This document shows positions 1 through 10,138 of a stretch of DNA of 29,611 nt, piece by piece. The DNA lies in the NCBI GenBank assembly GCA_009731375.1, contig BJOX01000094.1:241861-271471 (forward strand), in the 5' to 3' direction. The stretch comes from Paulinella micropora. Its lineage: Eukaryota; Cercozoa; Imbricatea; Euglyphida. The translations under genes and the position numbers were made by a program. The notes under the pieces were generated by a model that saw only the letters and a list, made by a program, of their open reading frames with translations, had not been told where the DNA came from and made no database searches. Numbering within the stretch: the stretch's first letter is position 1; every line of letters begins with the position of its first letter.

Positions 1-104
<104 letters not shown>

Positions 105-110
105 GCACAC

Positions 111-153
111 AACCACATCTCTTTCCGGCAACCTGGCCACATTGCCCAGCCTG
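111..153 (+). CDS. Candidate exon 3' edge (QPGH-type)
   Basis: Non-repetitive island between (AT)n and (TATC)n. Read so that it ends CCT G|GTATCT it gives [13 protein letters not shown], leaving one base before the donor. A diverged copy, LCFQPPGHM, lies at 2294-2323. No acceptor is visible because the left side merges with repeat, so this may be only the donor-side half of an exon. The product is not recognised. Frame is by analogy with the copy and is not proven. Confidence 0.35.
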
Positions 154-167
154 GTATCTCTCTGTCT

Positions 168-297
168 ACCTATCTATCTACCTATCTATCTATCTATCTA
201 TCTATCTGTCTGTCTATCTATCTATCTATCTATCTATCTATCACTACGAAAATGCCATGGGAGGTGATTAACTGGCAGGTTAATCTATCTATATCTA

Positions 298-330
<33 letters not shown>

Positions 331-335
331 GTCTA
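168..335. repeat. (TATC)n tracts with an island at 243-278
   Basis: Two TATC/TGTC tetranucleotide runs flanking a short unique island. Confidence 0.9.
243..278 (+). CDS. Candidate exon 3' edge ([12 protein letters not shown])
   Basis: Thirty-six bases, open as 12 codons [12 protein letters not shown], ending CAG|GTTAAT, a plausible splice donor. The 5' side runs directly into TATC repeat without an AG, as in other edge fragments of this locus. No family recognised. Confidence 0.35.
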
Positions 336-338
336 TAG

Positions 339-364
339 ACATTTGCCTGCCCGGCCTGGCCTAC
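339..364 (+). CDS. Candidate exon 5' edge (TFACPAWP)
   Basis: TATAG| acceptor followed by codons reading TFACPAWPT, then lost in (AC)n and poly-C. It resembles the TFSCxGCPxGYT exons at 6707-7601 and may be a decayed relative. Short and uncertain. Confidence 0.3.
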
Positions 365-372
365 ACACACAC

Positions 373-426
<54 letters not shown>

Positions 427-439
427 TACNNNNNNNNNN
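365..439. repeat. (AC)n, poly-C run and 10-N assembly gap
   Basis: A C homopolymer of about 50 bases leads into a gap at 430-439. The run length is unlikely to be exact. Confidence 0.9.
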
Positions 440-486
440 AATGCTACCCTACCTCACCTCACTGTCAGTTTATATATATATATATA

Positions 487-529
<43 letters not shown>

Positions 530-569
530 AGAAATATCAGCGCTACCCTACCTCACCTTACTGTCAGTT

Positions 570-611
<42 letters not shown>

Positions 612-656
612 TATCAGAAGAAATATCAACGCTACCTTACCTCACCTCACTGTCAG

Positions 657-717
<61 letters not shown>

Positions 718-754
718 AGAAGAACTATCAACGCTACCCTACCTCACCTCACTG

Positions 755-801
<47 letters not shown>

Positions 802-906
802 CAGAAGAAATATCAACGCTACCCTACCTCACCTCACTGTCAGTATATATATGTATATATATATATATATCAGAAGAAATTGGAATACCTCACCTCACTG
901 TCAGTT

Positions 907-966
<60 letters not shown>
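440..966 (+). repeat. Six-copy composite repeat: about 45-bp unit plus (TA)n
   Basis: A unit containing CAGAAGAAATATCAACGC, then TACCCTACCTCACCTC and ACTGTCAGTTTATA, recurs at about 440, 525, 614, 717, 801 and 870. Copies are separated by (TA)n of variable length. The last copy has an internal deletion. The pyrimidine-rich stretch ending CACTGTCAG resembles a splice acceptor, so the unit could be an amplified intron/exon edge, but no reading frame is convincing. Confidence 0.85.
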
Positions 967-970
<4 letters not shown>

Positions 971-1355
971 AGAAAAATGTGTATGTGTATGTGTATGTGT
1001 GTTGTGTTGTTGTGTAGTGATGACGTGCGAAGAGGTCATATATATATATATATAATGTATATATATACATATATATATATATATATAAGAAAAGAAAGAT
1101 GTGTATGTGTATGTGTATGTGCGTTGTGTTGTTGTGTAGTGATGACGTGCGAAGAGGTCATATGTATTTTTATATATATGTATATATATATATACATATA
1201 TATAAGAAAAGAAAAATGTGTATGTGTATGTGTATGTGTGTTGTGTTGTTGTGCGGTGATGACGTGCGAAGAGGTCATATATATATATATATATAATATA
1301 TAAGAAAAGAAAAATGAGTATGTGTATGTGTATGTGTGTTGTCTTGTTGTGTTAG
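967..1355 (+). repeat. Four-copy composite repeat carrying partial copies of the exon at 1356
   Basis: Copies of about 75 bp start near 967, 1086, 1203 and 1300. Each is A/G-rich, then (TGTATG)n, then a T/G-rich acceptor ending GTAG, then the 5' end of the DDVRRG exon. Copies 1-3 stop at GAGGTCA and dissolve into (TA)n. Only the fourth continues into a full exon. Confidence 0.85.
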
Positions 1356-1428
1356 TGATGACGTGCGAAGAGGTCAGATACTTTGTAAGCCCAAGACTTG
1401 TACTACGGGCAAGAAGTTCGAGGCAGAG
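1356..1428 (+). CDS. Cys-rich micro-exon (DDVRRGQILCKPKTC)
   Basis: After a TTAG| acceptor, entry at codon position 3 gives DDVRRGQILCKPKTC followed by TTGKKFEAE, ending GAG|GTCTAT in phase 0. Two cysteines in a short spacing suggest part of an extracellular Cys-rich module. An alternative donor GTAAGC lies at 1385 but would break this frame. Three 5'-edge copies precede it. No specific family is assigned. It is probably an upstream exon of the large + strand gene, although linkage over the intervening repeats is inferred. Confidence 0.5.
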
Positions 1429-1447
1429 GTCTATATGTGTATGTGGG

Positions 1448-1454
1448 GGGGTGG

Positions 1455-1501
<47 letters not shown>

Positions 1502-1509
1502 TGAGAGAG
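1448..1509. repeat. G run and (GA)n microsatellite
   Basis: GGGGGGGTGGGGGAGAGA passing into GA dinucleotides. Confidence 0.9.
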
Positions 1510-1533
1510 TACAATGCGGCCAAAGACATACAC
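1510..1533 (+). CDS. Candidate 24-nt micro-exon (YNAAKDIH)
   Basis: GAGAG|TACAAT...ATACAC|GTACGT encodes exactly eight codons, YNAAKDIH, phase 0 to 0. It is phase-compatible with the 1356 exon before it and the 1669 exon after it. Very short, so support is mainly positional. Confidence 0.4.
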
Positions 1534-1539
1534 GTACGT

Positions 1540-1553
1540 CCCCTATCTATCTA

Positions 1554-1620
<67 letters not shown>

Positions 1621-1621
1621 G

Positions 1622-1661
<40 letters not shown>

Positions 1662-1662
1662 G
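1540..1662. repeat. (TATC)n microsatellite
   Basis: Almost uninterrupted TATC tetranucleotides forming the intron before the 1669 exon. Confidence 0.95.
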
Positions 1663-1668
1663 TCTTAG

Positions 1669-1741
1669 GTGTACATTTTGACGAAAGACGAGGGAGGCCG
1701 ACACACACCCTTCTTCACCAACTATTCGCCACAGTACACCT
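1669..1741 (+). CDS. Micro-exon, 3' side lost in (CT)n ([10 protein letters not shown]...)
   Basis: GTCTTAG| acceptor followed by an open frame [14 protein letters not shown] then [10 protein letters not shown], after which the sequence becomes (CT)n. A second fragment at 1819-1848 reads [10 protein letters not shown] with one synonymous and two replacement changes. No donor is seen, so the right half of the exon is missing or hidden by the gap at 1930. Family not recognised. Confidence 0.5.
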
Positions 1742-1751
1742 TCTCTCTCTT

Positions 1752-1800
<49 letters not shown>

Positions 1801-1843
1801 CTCTCTCTCTTCCTACCTTCTTCGCCAACTACTCGCCACAGTA

Positions 1844-1929
<86 letters not shown>
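1742..1929. repeat. (CT)n microsatellite with an embedded exon fragment at 1819-1848
   Basis: CT dinucleotides with CTTT interruptions. The embedded island repeats the FF(A)NYSPQY coding edge of the 1669 exon. Confidence 0.9.
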
Positions 1930-2115
1930 NNNNNNNNNNNNNNNNNNNNNNNNNNNNNNNNNNNNNNNNNNNNNNNNNNNNNNNNNNNNNNNNNNNNNNN
2001 NNNNNNNNNNNNNNNNNNNNNNNNNNNNNNNNNNNNNNNNNNNNNNNNNNNNNNNNNNNNNNNNNNNNNNNNNNNNNNNNNNNNNNNNNNNNNNNNNNNN
2101 NNNNNNNNNNNNNNN
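1930..2115. other. Assembly gap (186 N) flanked by (CT)n and (CA)n
   Basis: Unknown bases between two different dinucleotide tracts. Confidence 0.99.
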
Positions 2116-2146
2116 CAAACACACACACACACACACACACACACAG

Positions 2147-2210
<64 letters not shown>

Positions 2211-2291
2211 ACATATAAACACACACACACACACACACAATCACACACACACACACACACACTCAAACGAACACACACACACACACACACA
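2116..2291. repeat. (CA)n microsatellite
   Basis: Long CA dinucleotide tract, potentially Z-DNA forming. Confidence 0.95.
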
Positions 2292-2293
2292 AT

Positions 2294-2323
2294 GCCCTCT
2301 GCTTTCAACCACCTGGCCACATG
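2294..2323 (+). pseudogene. Partial copy of the QPGH exon
   Basis: Reads LCFQPPGHM in the frame of the 111-153 island (ISFRQPGHI). It then merges into (TATG)n with no donor. Confidence 0.35.
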
Positions 2324-2376
2324 TCTGTATGTATTTATGTATGTATATGTATGTATGTATGTATGTATGTATTGAG

Positions 2377-2397
2377 TATCCAACCGGCCCGACCTCC
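2377..2397 (+). CDS. Candidate micro-exon or edge (YPTGPTS)
   Basis: GAG|TATCCAACCGGCCCGACCTCC|GTATGT reads YPTGPTS over seven codons between TATG repeats. Weak because of its size. Confidence 0.25.
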
Positions 2398-2479
2398 GTA
2401 TGTATGTATATATGTATGTATGTACTTATATATGTATGAATGTATCTATGTATGTATGTATGAATATGTATGTATGTAG

Positions 2480-2508
2480 GTGTTTTGCCCGATCTGAGTG
2501 GTTTAAAG
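2480..2508 (+). CDS. Candidate micro-exon with GTACCAAACA donor
   Basis: GTAG| then 29 nt then |GTACCAAACA. Two frames are open: CFARSEWFK (entry at position 3) and VLPDLSGLK (entry at position 2). The donor and first intron bases match the 37-bp repeat of 2893-4752, linking that repeat to exon edges. Confidence 0.35.
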
Positions 2509-2892
2509 GTACCAAACATACATACATACATACATACATATTCATACATACATACATACATTGATGCCGACATTCAGTCATACATACATACATATTTACA
2601 TACATATGTACATACACACACAAATATACATACAAACATACATATATGTATACATACATACACGCATGTATGTATACATACATACATACATACATACATA
2701 CATGCATGCATTCATACATTGATACATACGCATACATCCATACATACATATATACACGCATACATACATAGATACATACATGCATACATACATACATACA
2801 TACATACATACACATGCCTACATGTATTCATACATACATACATACATACATACAAACATGAATACATACATACATGCATGCATACATACATA
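2509..2892. repeat. (CATA)n microsatellite
   Basis: Degenerate CATA tetranucleotides, with one small island near 2560 (TTGATGCCGACATTCAG) of no recognised identity. Confidence 0.9.
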
Positions 2893-4678
2893 GGCTCTGA
2901 ACACCCTAGTTGCGTACCAAACACAGATATATATACATACATACATACATACATATATATGTGTATGTATGTATATCTGTGTTTGGCACGTAACTAGGGT
3001 CTTCAGAGCCTATGTATGTATGTCTGTATTGTATGTATGTGTGTGTGTATGTATGTATGTATGTATGTATGTATATATATCTGTGATTGATACGTAACTA
3101 GGGTCTTCAGAGCCTATGTATGTATGTATGTATGTATGTATGTATGTATTCAAGTATGTATGTATGTATGTATGTATGTCTGTATGTATGCATGCATGTA
3201 TGCATGTATGTATTCATGTATGTATGTATGTATGTATGTATGTATGTATGTATATATATCTGTGTTTGATACGTAACTAGGGTCTTCAGAGCCTATGTAT
3301 GTATGTCTGTATTGTATGTATGTGTGTGTGTGTATGTATGTATGGAAATATATCTGTGATTGATACGTAACTAGGGTCTTCAGAGCCTATGTATGTATGT
3401 ATGTATGTATGTATGTATGTATTCAAGTAAGTATGTATGTATGTATGTATGTATGCATGTATGTATGTATGTATGCATGCATGCATGCATGCATGTATGC
3501 ATGTATGTATTCATGTATGTATGTATGTATGTATGTATGCATGTATGTATGTATATATATATATGTGTTTGGTACATAACTAGGGTGTTCAGAGCCTACG
3601 TATGTATGTATGTATTCATGTATTCATGTTTGTATGTATGTATGTATGTATGTATCTATGTATGCATGTATGTATGTATATCTGTGTTTGATACGTAACT
3701 AGGGTGTTCAGAGCCAACAGTATGTATGTATGTGTGTATGCATGTTTGAATGTATGTATGTATGTATGTATGCATGCATACATACATACATACATACATA
3801 CGTGCATACATACGTAGGCTCTGAACACCCTAGTTACGTACCAAACACAGATATACATACATACATACATACATACATACATACATGCATACATACATAC
3901 AAACATACACACAAACATGAATACATACATATGTACATACATACATGCATACATACATACATACATACATATATACATACCTACATACATACATACGTAG
4001 GCTCTGAACACCCTAGTTACGTACCAAACACAGATATACATACATACATACATACATACATACATACAAGCATACATACATACATACATACATACATACA
4101 TACATACATACATACGTAGGCTCTGAACACCCTATTTACGTACCAAACACAGATATACATACATACATAGATACATACATACATACATATATACAAACAT
4201 ACATACATACAAACATACAAGCATCAATACATACATACATACATACATACATACTTGCACACACACATGCACACACACACACACACATACATACATACAT
4301 ACATACATACATACATACATACATACATACATAGGCTCTGAAGACCCTAGTTACGTACCAATCACAGATATACATACATACATACATACATACATACACA
4401 CACATACACACACATACACACACATACATACACACATACATACACACATACATACATGCATACATAACATACATACATACATACATACATACATACATAC
4501 ATACATACATAGGCTCTGAACACCCTAGTTACGTACCAAACACAGATATACATACATACATACATACATGCATACATACATACATACATAACATACATAC
4601 ATATTTACATACAAACATGAATACATACATACATACATACATACATACATGCATACATACATACATACATGCACACAT

Positions 4679-4711
<33 letters not shown>

Positions 4712-4752
4712 CATAGGCTCTGAAGACCCTAGTTACGTATCAAACACAGATA
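2893..4752. repeat. Array of 13 copies of a 37-bp unit in two orientations within TATG/CATA repeat
   Basis: The unit begins GGCTCTGAACACCCTAG and ends TTACGTACCAAACACAGATA. It occurs in this orientation at 2893, 3817, 4000, 4119, 4334, 4512 and 4716. It is inverted at 2974, 3078, 3257, 3351, 3560 and 3679. Inverted copies lie in TATG repeat and direct copies in CATA repeat, so the region is a large imperfect palindrome centred near 3770, with a smaller one near 2951. AG before the unit and GTACCA inside it allow a 20-nt micro-exon reading ALNTLVT. Variation at AAC/AAG and TAC/TAT falls on third positions of that frame, but other changes do not. Confidence 0.9.
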
Positions 4753-4756
4753 GTAG

Positions 4757-4793
4757 GGTAACCTATCTATCTATCTATCTATCTATCCACCTG

Positions 4794-4830
<37 letters not shown>

Positions 4831-4902
4831 TTATCTATCTTTCTATCTGCCTATCTATCTATCTATCTAGCTATCTATCTCTCTATCTATCTATCTATCC
4901 AT

Positions 4903-4966
<64 letters not shown>

Positions 4967-5313
4967 TTGTCTGTCTGTCTATCTATCTACTATCTGTCTA
5001 CCTATCTGTCTATCCACCTGTCTATCTATCTATCTATCTATCTATCTACCTATCTATCTACCTATCTCTCTATCTATTTGTCTGTCTGTCTATCTATCTA
5101 CTATCTGTCTACCTATCTGTCTATCCACCTGTCTATCTATCTATCTATCTATATATCTACCTATCTACCTATCTATCTATCTACTTATCTACCTATCTAT
5201 TTATCTATCTATCTATCTATCTATCTATCCATATATCCATCTATCCATCTATCCATCTATCTATCTATCTATCTATCTATCTGTCTATCTATGTGTCTAT
5301 ATATCCATTTATA

Positions 5314-5372
<59 letters not shown>

Positions 5373-5382
5373 GCATTTATCC

Positions 5383-5426
<44 letters not shown>

Positions 5427-5550
5427 GTCTGTCTATCTATCTATATATCTATCTATCTATCGATCTATCTATCTATCTATCTATCTATGTGTCGATCGGT
5501 CTATCTATCTATCTATCCATCTATCTACCTATCCATCTATCCACCTATCC

Positions 5551-5603
<53 letters not shown>

Positions 5604-5646
5604 ACTGCCTACCTGCCTACCTACCTACCTACCTATCGATCTATTA

Positions 5647-5681
<35 letters not shown>

Positions 5682-5870
5682 CCTATCTATCTATCTATCC
5701 CTATCTATCTATCTATCTATATATCTACCTATCTATCTATCTATCTATCTACCTACCTATCTATCTATCTATCTACCTACCTACCTACCTATCTATCTAT
5801 CTATCTACCTACCTACCTACCTATCTATCTATCTATCTATCTATCTAATCTATCTATATTTATCTATCCA
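4757..5870. repeat. 1.1-kb (TATC)n tract with variant tetramers
   Basis: TATC with TACC, TGTC, CATC and TTTC variants. A higher-order duplication of about 125 bp (TATTTGTCTGTCTGTC... near 4965 and 5078) is visible. No coding island. Confidence 0.95.
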
Positions 5871-5902
5871 CTTACCAAACACATATCGCGGGGTCATTAC
5901 CT

Positions 5903-5904
<2 letters not shown>

Positions 5905-5946
<42 letters not shown>

Positions 5947-5956
5947 NNNNNNNNNN
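5905..5956. repeat. Poly-C run and 10-N gap
   Basis: About 40 C residues followed by a gap at 5947-5956. Confidence 0.95.
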
Positions 5957-5997
5957 TCGACCGTTACTCCTTTCACTGTCCATACACAATGTCCTAC
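5957..5997 (+). CDS. Exon 3' portion, 5' side in gap (TPFTVHTQCPT)
   Basis: Directly after the gap the frame STVTPFTVHTQCP runs to AC|GTATGC and exits after two codon bases. The next exon at 6027 enters at codon position 3, so joining gives an in-frame Thr then SAGFPP. Related fragments containing CACAATGT lie near 6273 and 6360 (QC in the same frame), suggesting further edge copies. Probably part of the cysteine-rich ectodomain. Confidence 0.5.
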
Positions 5998-6026
5998 GTA
6001 TGCGTGTATGTATATGTATATGACAG

Positions 6027-6193
6027 CTCGGCGGGCTTTCCCCCCAATGTGGTGGACTGTCACGTGGCTTCGGCCGTTTCTCCCTGGACAGTCTGTTCGG
6101 ACAAGAGGTTCCACGGGCCGCCCTGTCGCGCGGCCTGGGCCGGCTGTACCAGCTCGCTCACGTGTCCGGAAGGCTACGTCTGTAGCAATTGTG
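6027..6193 (+). CDS. Cys-rich ectodomain exon
   Basis: TATATGACAG| acceptor to |GTAATG donor, 167 nt. The frame contains SAGFPPNVVDC at the start, then KRFHGPPCRAAWAGC and TCPEGYVCSNC at the end. Eight cysteines in 55 residues, with CPEGYVC typical of EGF-like or ephrin-receptor-like (GCC2/GCC3) modules, point to a secreted or extracellular Cys-rich domain. It enters at codon position 3 and exits after position 1. The exon at 6410 needs two preceding bases, so an exon may be missing in the region with the gap at 6341. GC-rich, unlike its surroundings. Confidence 0.65.
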
Positions 6194-6409
6194 GTAATGC
6201 CCGTCCTGTACGTACAAGTTTTTGTATGCACGTGTATTGTTGCATGTGGGCTTTGTCCGCGCGCATGTCTACTTTCACAATGTCTGACCGGCTTAGGTGC
6301 AGGTTTATTCCTCCCCCCCCCCCCCCCCCCCTTCCCCGCGNNNNNNNNNNTTGTACTTCTGCACAATGTTTTTCACTGGGATCTTAGGTGGAGGTTTGTT
6401 GTTCCCCAG
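6194..6409 (+). other. Intron with edge fragments, poly-C and a 10-N gap
   Basis: Contains two islands with CACAATGT (6262-6295 and 6351-6386) resembling the exon at 5957-5997. A C run and gap (6341-6350) interrupt it. The 3' end GTTTGTTGTTCCCCAG is a convincing splice acceptor. Confidence 0.55.
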
Positions 6410-6491
6410 CCCGCTGCCCGCGCGCATGTGCGTGCTCGCGACCGCGTGCGAGGCTGACACGTGCAATGGACAAGGCAAGTGCGACAACGAG
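6410..6491 (+). CDS. EGF-like exon, N-terminal half
   Basis: After TTCCCCAG| the frame reads PLPARMCVLATAC then EADTCNGQGKCDNE. C-x4-C-x5-C with NGQGKC is the first half of a short EGF-like domain. GAG|GTGTAC is the likely donor; ATA|GTAAAT nine bases later has the same phase 0. The exon at 7551 (phase 0) supplies C-x2-C-x8-C, completing C-C-C-C-x2-C-x8-C with the usual GYTG motif. Entry is at codon position 3. Confidence 0.7.
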
Positions 6492-6499
6492 GTGTACAT

Positions 6500-6556
6500 A
6501 GTAAATGTGTATGTATGTATGTATGTATGCATATATGTATGTATGCATTTAATGCC

Positions 6557-6587
<31 letters not shown>

Positions 6588-6706
6588 GCATGCATACATA
6601 CATACATACAATCACGCATCGTGCAAGAGATCTTCTCGTCTGACGGTTGCTCAAATGGCTATACATACATACAAACATACATGCATACATACATACATAC
6701 ATACAG
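6500..6706. repeat. TATG/CATA tracts with exon copy 1 (6632-6664)
   Basis: TATG passes into CATA around 6550, forming an inverted repeat. The island at 6632-6664 reads FSSDGCSNGYT, a diverged copy of the 7551 exon with one cysteine lost, then merges into CATA. Confidence 0.8.
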
Positions 6707-6741
6707 ACCTTCTCCTGTAACGGCTGCCCAAATGGCTATAC
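6707..6741 (+). pseudogene. Partial copy 2 of the TFSC-GCP exon
   Basis: TACAG| acceptor and TFSCNGCPNGYT, then CGTACGTACATA repeat instead of GPHC and a donor. Differences from the 7551 exon include several third-position changes. Confidence 0.7.
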
Positions 6742-6837
6742 GTACGTACATACATACATACATACATACATACATACATACATACATACATACACACACA
6801 CACATACATACATACATACATGCATACATACATACAG

Positions 6838-6872
6838 ACGTTCTCGTGTAACGGCTGCCCATGGGCTATACA
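6838..6872 (+). pseudogene. Partial copy 3 of the TFSC-GCP exon, frameshifted
   Basis: TACAG| acceptor, TFSCNGCP, then a deletion in CCCATGGGC shifts the frame before the TATAC motif. The sequence continues as CATA repeat. Confidence 0.7.
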
Positions 6873-6904
6873 TACATACATACATACATATATATACATA
6901 CATA

Positions 6905-6915
6905 CATATCTATCC

Positions 6916-6967
<52 letters not shown>

Positions 6968-6985
6968 GATCTATCTATATATCTG

Positions 6986-7019
<34 letters not shown>

Positions 7020-7030
7020 TTATCTATATG
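6905..7030. repeat. (TATC)n microsatellite
   Basis: TATC with two TGATC interruptions. It abuts the left end of element B copy 1. Confidence 0.9.
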
Positions 7031-7496
7031 TTTTGAAATGGGTGCCATCTGTCGACAGACAGAGAATTAGGGGATGGTGTGGGTGTGCTGGGCCCGTGGT
7101 GGGGTGCCTTATGTGTGCCTAGCCATACGCCTATGAGTCACATGCCGAAATAGCGACGGGAAGCACAATCCTGTTCCCTCAGGGTGCCCTTTCTCGCTTG
7201 TTGAGCCCGGAATAAAACCCACAGTGCTCTGTCGGTTTATACTAGACTGTCGAACAGTCTCGAAACTCCATCTGCTTACGGGCCCTCTGTAATGGAGGTG
7301 GGAGCTCGTTCTGCAAGGGGCGCTTATGGAACGAGCCCTGGCCCCGCCTGGTACTAGGGAGCTTTGGTATCGCCTGTATCAGTCCCTTCCGTGCAAACAT
7401 CACGGCTTAGCTGGGCATCGGGTCAATACTTTTCACAGACTTCCTTGGTTGACGAAATCAGAAGCTCCTTTTTTCTGACATTAGTCGATATCTCAT
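7031..7496 (+). mobile_element. Interspersed element B, copy 1
   Basis: A unique 466-bp sequence that recurs inverted at 10137-10680, 10683-10923 and 29440-29611. It starts TTTTGAAATGGGTGCC and ends GTCGATATCTCAT, then passes into a short TTTATCTATA stretch and CATA repeat. No convincing ORF. The variable left truncation and constant right end running into a simple tail are what 3'-end-primed (non-LTR) retrotransposition leaves. It could be a LINE 3' UTR or a SINE that borrows the tail of element A. Confidence 0.75.
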
Positions 7497-7550
7497 TTAT
7501 CTATATACATACATACATACATACATACATACATACATACATACATACAG

Positions 7551-7601
7551 ACCTTCTCGTGCACCGGCTGTCCAATGGGCTATACGGGCCCTCACTGCAC
7601 G
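7551..7601 (+). CDS. EGF-like exon, C-terminal half (TFSCTGCPMGYTGPHCT)
   Basis: CATACAG| acceptor and |GTAATC donor enclose 17 codons, TFSCTGCPMGYTGPHCT, phase 0 to 0. The pattern C-x2-C-P-x-G-Y-T-G-x2-C is the end of an EGF-like domain (C4, C5, C6), completing the one begun at 6410. It is the only intact member of a four-copy set (6632, 6707, 6838). The next exon, 9603, also starts in phase 0. Confidence 0.75.
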
Positions 7602-7602
7602 G

Positions 7603-8464
<862 letters not shown>

Positions 8465-8865
8465 TTCAAAACACTTGGACTAACGGCTTGAACGGCTTCC
8501 TTTTCTTTCTCTTCTTCCTTGTCCTCCTCAAGACCCCACTCTCCAATTTTGCCTTTTTCTTCAAACCCCTTGGAGAAGATTTTGCTCATGTCCACCCTTA
8601 CGAAGATCCTTCGAGCCTCCTCGAAAAGAAGAGTCCAAAAGTGCACGTCCATCCGGACTATAAGTCACAACCCGGCATTGTCAACCCGGATTCCACCCAC
8701 AGTGTTGACGCCGAGACATACTCTCATTTCGTCCAAGAAGTGCCCCGAAAGAACCAATCGAAAGAAGAAAGCACCTGATTTTGCCATCAACACCAAGCGT
8801 ATGGAAAGACATTGAAGAAGAACTCCAATCCGCCCTCCCTCTCATCCTCCCCTTATCTCTCATCC
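8465..8865 (+). mobile_element. Rearranged element A-related segment with an unidentified insert
   Basis: 8465-8562 repeats part of the element A 3' region found at about 8975-9060 (AACACTTGGACTAACGGC, then C/T-rich). The middle, 8563-8865, is unique. It is open on + from 8488 (96 codons including HVHPYEDPSSLLEKK) and partly open on - (66 codons from 8652 to 8452). Neither is recognised. It joins the common element A 3' end at TGCATTCCGTCATAG. Likely a decayed internal part of another subfamily. Confidence 0.5.
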
Positions 8866-9195
8866 TGCATTCCGTCATAGCCGTCCAGTGTTGCATAGCC
8901 CGGGCTAGGTCCCTTCGGGGGTTTAGGCCTTTACACAATGTCATCATTGTAGCTTGCGCAAGCTTACGGTGCTCAAAACACTTGGACTAACGGCTTCCTT
9001 TTCTTTCTCTTCTTCCTTATCCTCCCACTCTCCATTCCTAGATTGCCTTTTTCTTCAACGTCCTTCCTCCTCTTCTTTTTCCAGAACACAGTCTACCCGT
9101 GATTCCCATCCCGGACACATGCACAGTACACAAATTATTGTTTGATGTGAAACTGCGTTCCTTTGCAAGGACTACATTCCTTTGCGACATCTCAT
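8866..9195 (+). mobile_element. LINE element A 3' end, copy 1
   Basis: Matches 26251-26575 nearly base for base, from TGCATTCCGTCATAGCC to TGCGACATCTCAT, then enters (CTAT)n. This is the 3' untranslated region following the LINE coding remnant at 25.4-26.3 kb. Upstream of 8866 the two copies differ completely. Confidence 0.85.
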
Positions 9196-9215
9196 CTATC
9201 TATCTAATCTATCTG

Positions 9216-9305
<90 letters not shown>

Positions 9306-9392
9306 ATCTATCAGATCTATCTAATCTATCTAATCTATCTGATCTATCGATCTATCTATCTATCTATCTATCTATCAGTCTAATCTGTCTAC

Positions 9393-9433
<41 letters not shown>

Positions 9434-9466
9434 ATATATATATATATAATCTATCTAATCTATCTA

Positions 9467-9536
<70 letters not shown>

Positions 9537-9559
9537 ATCTATCTAATCTATCTAATATA

Positions 9560-9601
<42 letters not shown>

Positions 9602-9602
9602 G
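9196..9602. repeat. (CTAT)n tail with TAATC and (AT)n
   Basis: Starts exactly at the end of element A copy 1. Contains CTAATC variants and an AT stretch at about 9395-9450. It ends with the TATCTAG| acceptor of the next exon. Confidence 0.95.
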
Positions 9603-9639
9603 GTCCGGCCCGAACAACTATGTTCCGCAGACATACAAA
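9603..9639 (+). CDS. EGF-like exon carrying C1 (VRPEQLCSADIQ)
   Basis: CTAG|GTCCGG...CAAA|GTAAAG, 37 nt, reads VRPEQLCSADIQ and exits after one codon base (A). The next exon, 13201, begins AT GGC, so the split codon becomes AAT (Asn). Its cysteine is the first of a six-cysteine EGF-like domain completed by 13201, 13484 and 14476. The donor with following AA is shared with all edge copies from 9764 to 13625. Confidence 0.7.
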
Positions 9640-9649
9640 GTAAAGAAAA

Positions 9650-9684
9650 TAGATAGACAGATAGATGGATAGATAGATAGATAT

Positions 9685-9746
<62 letters not shown>

Positions 9747-9797
9747 GCATAGATAGATAGATAGAACTGATGTGTGCCGCAGACAGACAAAGTAAAG

Positions 9798-9854
<57 letters not shown>

Positions 9855-9876
9855 GGATATATAGATAGATGGATAT

Positions 9877-9964
<88 letters not shown>

Positions 9965-10005
9965 GTAGATAGAACTGATGTGTACCGCAGACAGACAAAG
10001 TAAAG

Positions 10006-10067
<62 letters not shown>

Positions 10068-10086
10068 TATAGACAGATAGAGAGAG

Positions 10087-10136
<50 letters not shown>
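9650..10136. repeat. (GATA)n microsatellite
   Basis: Complementary orientation of the TATC repeat, broken only by the exon-edge copies. It ends at the tail junction of element B copy 2. Confidence 0.95.

Positions 10137-10138
<2 letters not shown>

Noticed and set aside
2893-4752. CRISPR array
   Set aside because: 37-bp units recur, but spacers are simple TATG/CATA repeat, units occur in both orientations and spacing is irregular. The context is eukaryotic.
4617-6023. 468-codon open frame rich in SIYLSIYL
   Set aside because: It is TATC repeat translated. A tetranucleotide lacking stops in some phases is open in every frame and has no codon bias, domain or conserved start.
5872-6366. Minus-strand frame over the 6027 exon region
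   Set aside because: Open by high GC only. The + frame has Cys-rich EGF-type motifs and splice borders.
8488-8778. Host gene of 96 codons
   Set aside because: Its first third is element A 3' region sequence and it leads straight into another element A 3' end. More likely part of a rearranged retroelement.
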